Below are positions 61,401 to 64,000 of a stretch of 64,000 nucleotides of DNA, piece by piece. The position numbers and the translations under genes were made by a program. The stretch comes from Sinotaia quadrata. Its lineage: Eukaryota > Mollusca > Gastropoda > Architaenioglossa > Viviparidae. The notes beneath the pieces are model-generated. The model had not been told where the DNA came from. It worked only from the letters and a program-made list of their open reading frames with translations, and did no database searches. The stretch spans positions 76,872,663 through 76,936,662 of the forward strand of contig CM054177.1 of NCBI GenBank assembly GCA_028829895.1. Direction: 5' to 3'. Numbering within the stretch: position 1 is the stretch's first letter; the number at the start of each line of letters is the position of its first letter.

Positions 61401-64000
61401 ATGTTAACTGTGAATAGCTTGGCAGGCCAGAGTTTGCCTGCCCTGCACTAGATCAAGGCTTCTCTCATATTCTCAGAAAATAACAGATGAAATCGGCAAT
61501 TTCATTACTTAATTGAAATAATAAAGAATTAAGTCCTTTCTTCTTATTTTATCTAATATTCCATAACATGTACACATTTGCAAAATTTTGTTAAAAAGTA
61601 ATTTAGAATGTGCTTTTTAGATAATAAATGTTTCTCTAAGTTACAGTCTAAGCTGAAGCAAAATAAAAATAATCTGTTAATTATGAATTTTTTATTTTTT
61701 TTAACAAAACATGGGTGGGGGTGTGTGATAACTGTTGTTACAGGATAAAAGAAGAAAGGAAAAAAAGCTCAAAAGTAAAAATCTCAAATAATTTATGCAG
61801 ATGGTGAGAGTAATAATATAAATTACAAAATTAATTTGACAGAGCTTATACTGATAACATTTTAAAACTTTGGTCACCATCAGTCCTAAAAATTAAGAAA
61901 GCAATTTTACTAGGAGAGAAATGAATGGAGTTTATTTTTCTTAAACTTTCTTAAATCTTGACAGACTTTTTAAAAAAATGCATTGAAAGCACAGTTGTTT
62001 ATTAAAAACAGTGGCATAACTATACTGCCTCTGTAGTCCCCACAGTGCTTAGGGGACGTTCAACAGAAGAGGCACAATATTTGTTCCTTCAAGATATATT
62101 GTACTTCAAATTTGAAGATCAATTTTTCGCATGGCGCAGGGCAAGCAGATTCCCGTGGAACAGAGAGGGCTGCATGCGTGAGGAAAATGGGGTGTGTGGG
62201 AGGCGGGGGGGGGATATTTTAGATGGGTTTTTTTGCAAAAGTGAGGAATAAGGCATATTGCTAATGCTATTTGGAAAATAGTTTGAGTGACTTCTTTCAT
62301 TGACAATTTTATTTAATTCAGTTCATAATTTCAACATCATTGGTTAGTTTTATAATAAATAACAAATTGATTTGATATACATAAAATTACTTTTCATGTA
62401 AAATATGTACCAGAATTACTTTTGATATAAAAATAACAGCCACAGAAATTAATTTGTGACTTTTGTCATAAAATCAGTAAAGCTCAAATCTGTGGTTTCA
62501 TAATGAATTATAAAATCAATTAATGAAAACTGCTTGAATTAGTGATGTAAAATGACGAACTTGAAAAATCTCTTCATAAATCAACCAATCAGAATAGCTT
62601 GTATTTGTAAATTAAAATCATGAAGCTTCACTTAAGGAAGTAAAATAAAAAAACTGAAACTGTCTTGTATTACTTTATTAAGTTTATGATCACAGATTTC
62701 AAACTCATAGTCATACATATACATGTAATACAAACACACACCACATAAAGCTGTGAAAAAAGGTTACTAAATCTTATTTCGTCTACAATCAAATACACTA
62801 AACAAACAAAAAAATACAACTGAATTTTGAGTAAAAGGAAAACAGTACTCAGATTATGTGACTTTTATAACTATCCGCTGAGTTTCGGCTTTTCTAAAAT
62901 AACTATAAAAATCTCCTGAGACACTTGACTCGACATTTCTTTACCTTTGGCCTTTAATGCCAAAAGCGCATTGAAGACAATTTTATCCCTACACCACGTT
63001 CAATACAATAAGAATGTCATTTTTATTCTTCGTTATTATTTTGTTTTTGTTTTCTTTCCCTCCAAAAGCAGGCATTTCTTGTTATTTTTTCTATAATAAC
63101 ATTATCACTTACAAAAATAATAATAAACATTGTCAATTTTATAAAATGAAGTTTTAGTGGGGTTGGGTTGGGGGGTGTCTAGGAATCTGATATTTATTTA
63201 TTATTGTGTATACCATTAAGTTTATAAATAAGAATAGGCAAATTTACTCCGCCACATTGTACTATACTGTCTGATTCCTAATTGACTGTTTAAGTCTGAT
63301 GTAGTTCAATAGATTGATACTTTGACTTCTGGAATAAATAAATCATGTGAAAAATGAAAACAGCCTAGGTTTTGAAGGTGAAGTCTTTATTACTTTCATT
63401 AAAGACAACGCTGTAAAAGAAGAAATTAAACTTTCAACAGAACAAATTATTTGAATTAAAGCTTAAGAAAAATACTGCAAAAAAATAGCAGCAGGACGGG
63501 TTAGGCATGAAATAAAGCTCAGCATAAATTAAATAAAGCTTCAAGAAGATGAAGCTAATAGTGCAACTGATCAGATTAGGCTTGACCTTAAGTTTAGATA
63601 GGGTGAATTAGAATATAGATGGGAAATTAAAATTTTAAATCTCAAATGTAATCCTCAAGTATACATTAACCACTGTGTCCATGTGAATTTATATTGGATA
63701 ACCAGAAAGAAACCACTCATGTATGCATAGAAAGGTTTGACATCATACAGAAACAAAGTAGTTGACTGAAAATTGACTGATACATCTTTCTGTTGTTTTG
63801 CAAGAAATAGCACTTGACACCTAATTTAATGCCAGCATCCAGAGATTAAAGTTGTGCTGCTTTGTAAAATGCATTCATTAATGATACTCGCCTGCCAAAG
63901 CTTACCAACATAGGTCAATAATGTACATCTGAAGAAATCTGAGACACAGAAGGTTGTTTCATTCTTGTGCTAAACAGTTTATTCATTGGCTTCATATAAC
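58500..64000. other. Upstream intergenic region, no gene seen
   Basis: AT-rich. Several GGCCTATA-type words occur at 59020-59190. A GGCAGGC/GCCTGCC 7-bp inverted pair lies near 61420-61442. Frames at 60263-60484 and 62045-62306 show no recognisable protein. No RNA gene or complete transposon was identified. Confidence 0.55.

Noticed and set aside
61421..61441. GGCAGGC/GCCTGCC inverted pair as a hairpin RNA or terminator
   Set aside because: A 7-bp stem alone is weak evidence and no element borders were found around it.

Overview
The window is animal nuclear DNA: AT-rich, with many small exons separated by long introns bounded by GT and AG, and with dinucleotide repeats, minisatellites and DNA-transposon remnants. 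Frequent TAGGCCTA-type words, CA/GA microsatellites and the divergence of both genes from vertebrate forms suggest a marine lophotrochozoan, most likely a mollusc. That lineage call is inference from general character, not from a diagnostic gene.

Left end (1-4.1 kb, + strand): the 3' part of a gene for an L7Ae-like RNase P/MRP subunit related to RPP38. Three exons are visible and join in phase. Upstream exons lie outside the window or are not recognisable. From about 4.1 to 20.9 kb no gene can be supported. This spacer holds two hAT-type MITE remnants, a 357-bp palindromic MITE, several short tandem repeats and a CpG-richer patch (7.7-10.3 kb) with no assignable coding sequence.

Centre and right (20.9-58.4 kb, - strand): one large gene, the Integrator complex subunit INTS6, spans 37 kb. 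Twenty coding exons were traced with consistent phases from the ATG at 58234 to the stop at 21135, predicting a 956-residue protein. It has an N-terminal von Willebrand A domain with an intact DxSxS motif, the conserved middle region, and the C-terminal INTS6-type domain. A CCAAT box and a TCACGTGA palindrome lie just upstream in a CpG-richer promoter.

The INTS6 introns hold most of the accessory content. There are several piggyBac-derived elements with broken transposase reading frames, all antisense to INTS6. There is also an LTR-like 1.9-kb solo element with a perfect 5-bp target duplication, a pogo-like inverted-repeat element, many minisatellites, and a nested same-strand Thr/Lys-rich reading frame with one stop. 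One minisatellite duplicates the 3' end of coding exon 8 with its splice donor and an AATAAA word.

The last 5.5 kb (58.5-64 kb) upstream of INTS6 shows no supportable gene. No operon, phage, CRISPR array, tRNA or rRNA gene was seen. I found no clear new biological system. The best leads are the exon-boundary repeat in intron 8, the nested reading frame in intron 2, and the group of same-orientation piggyBac remnants.
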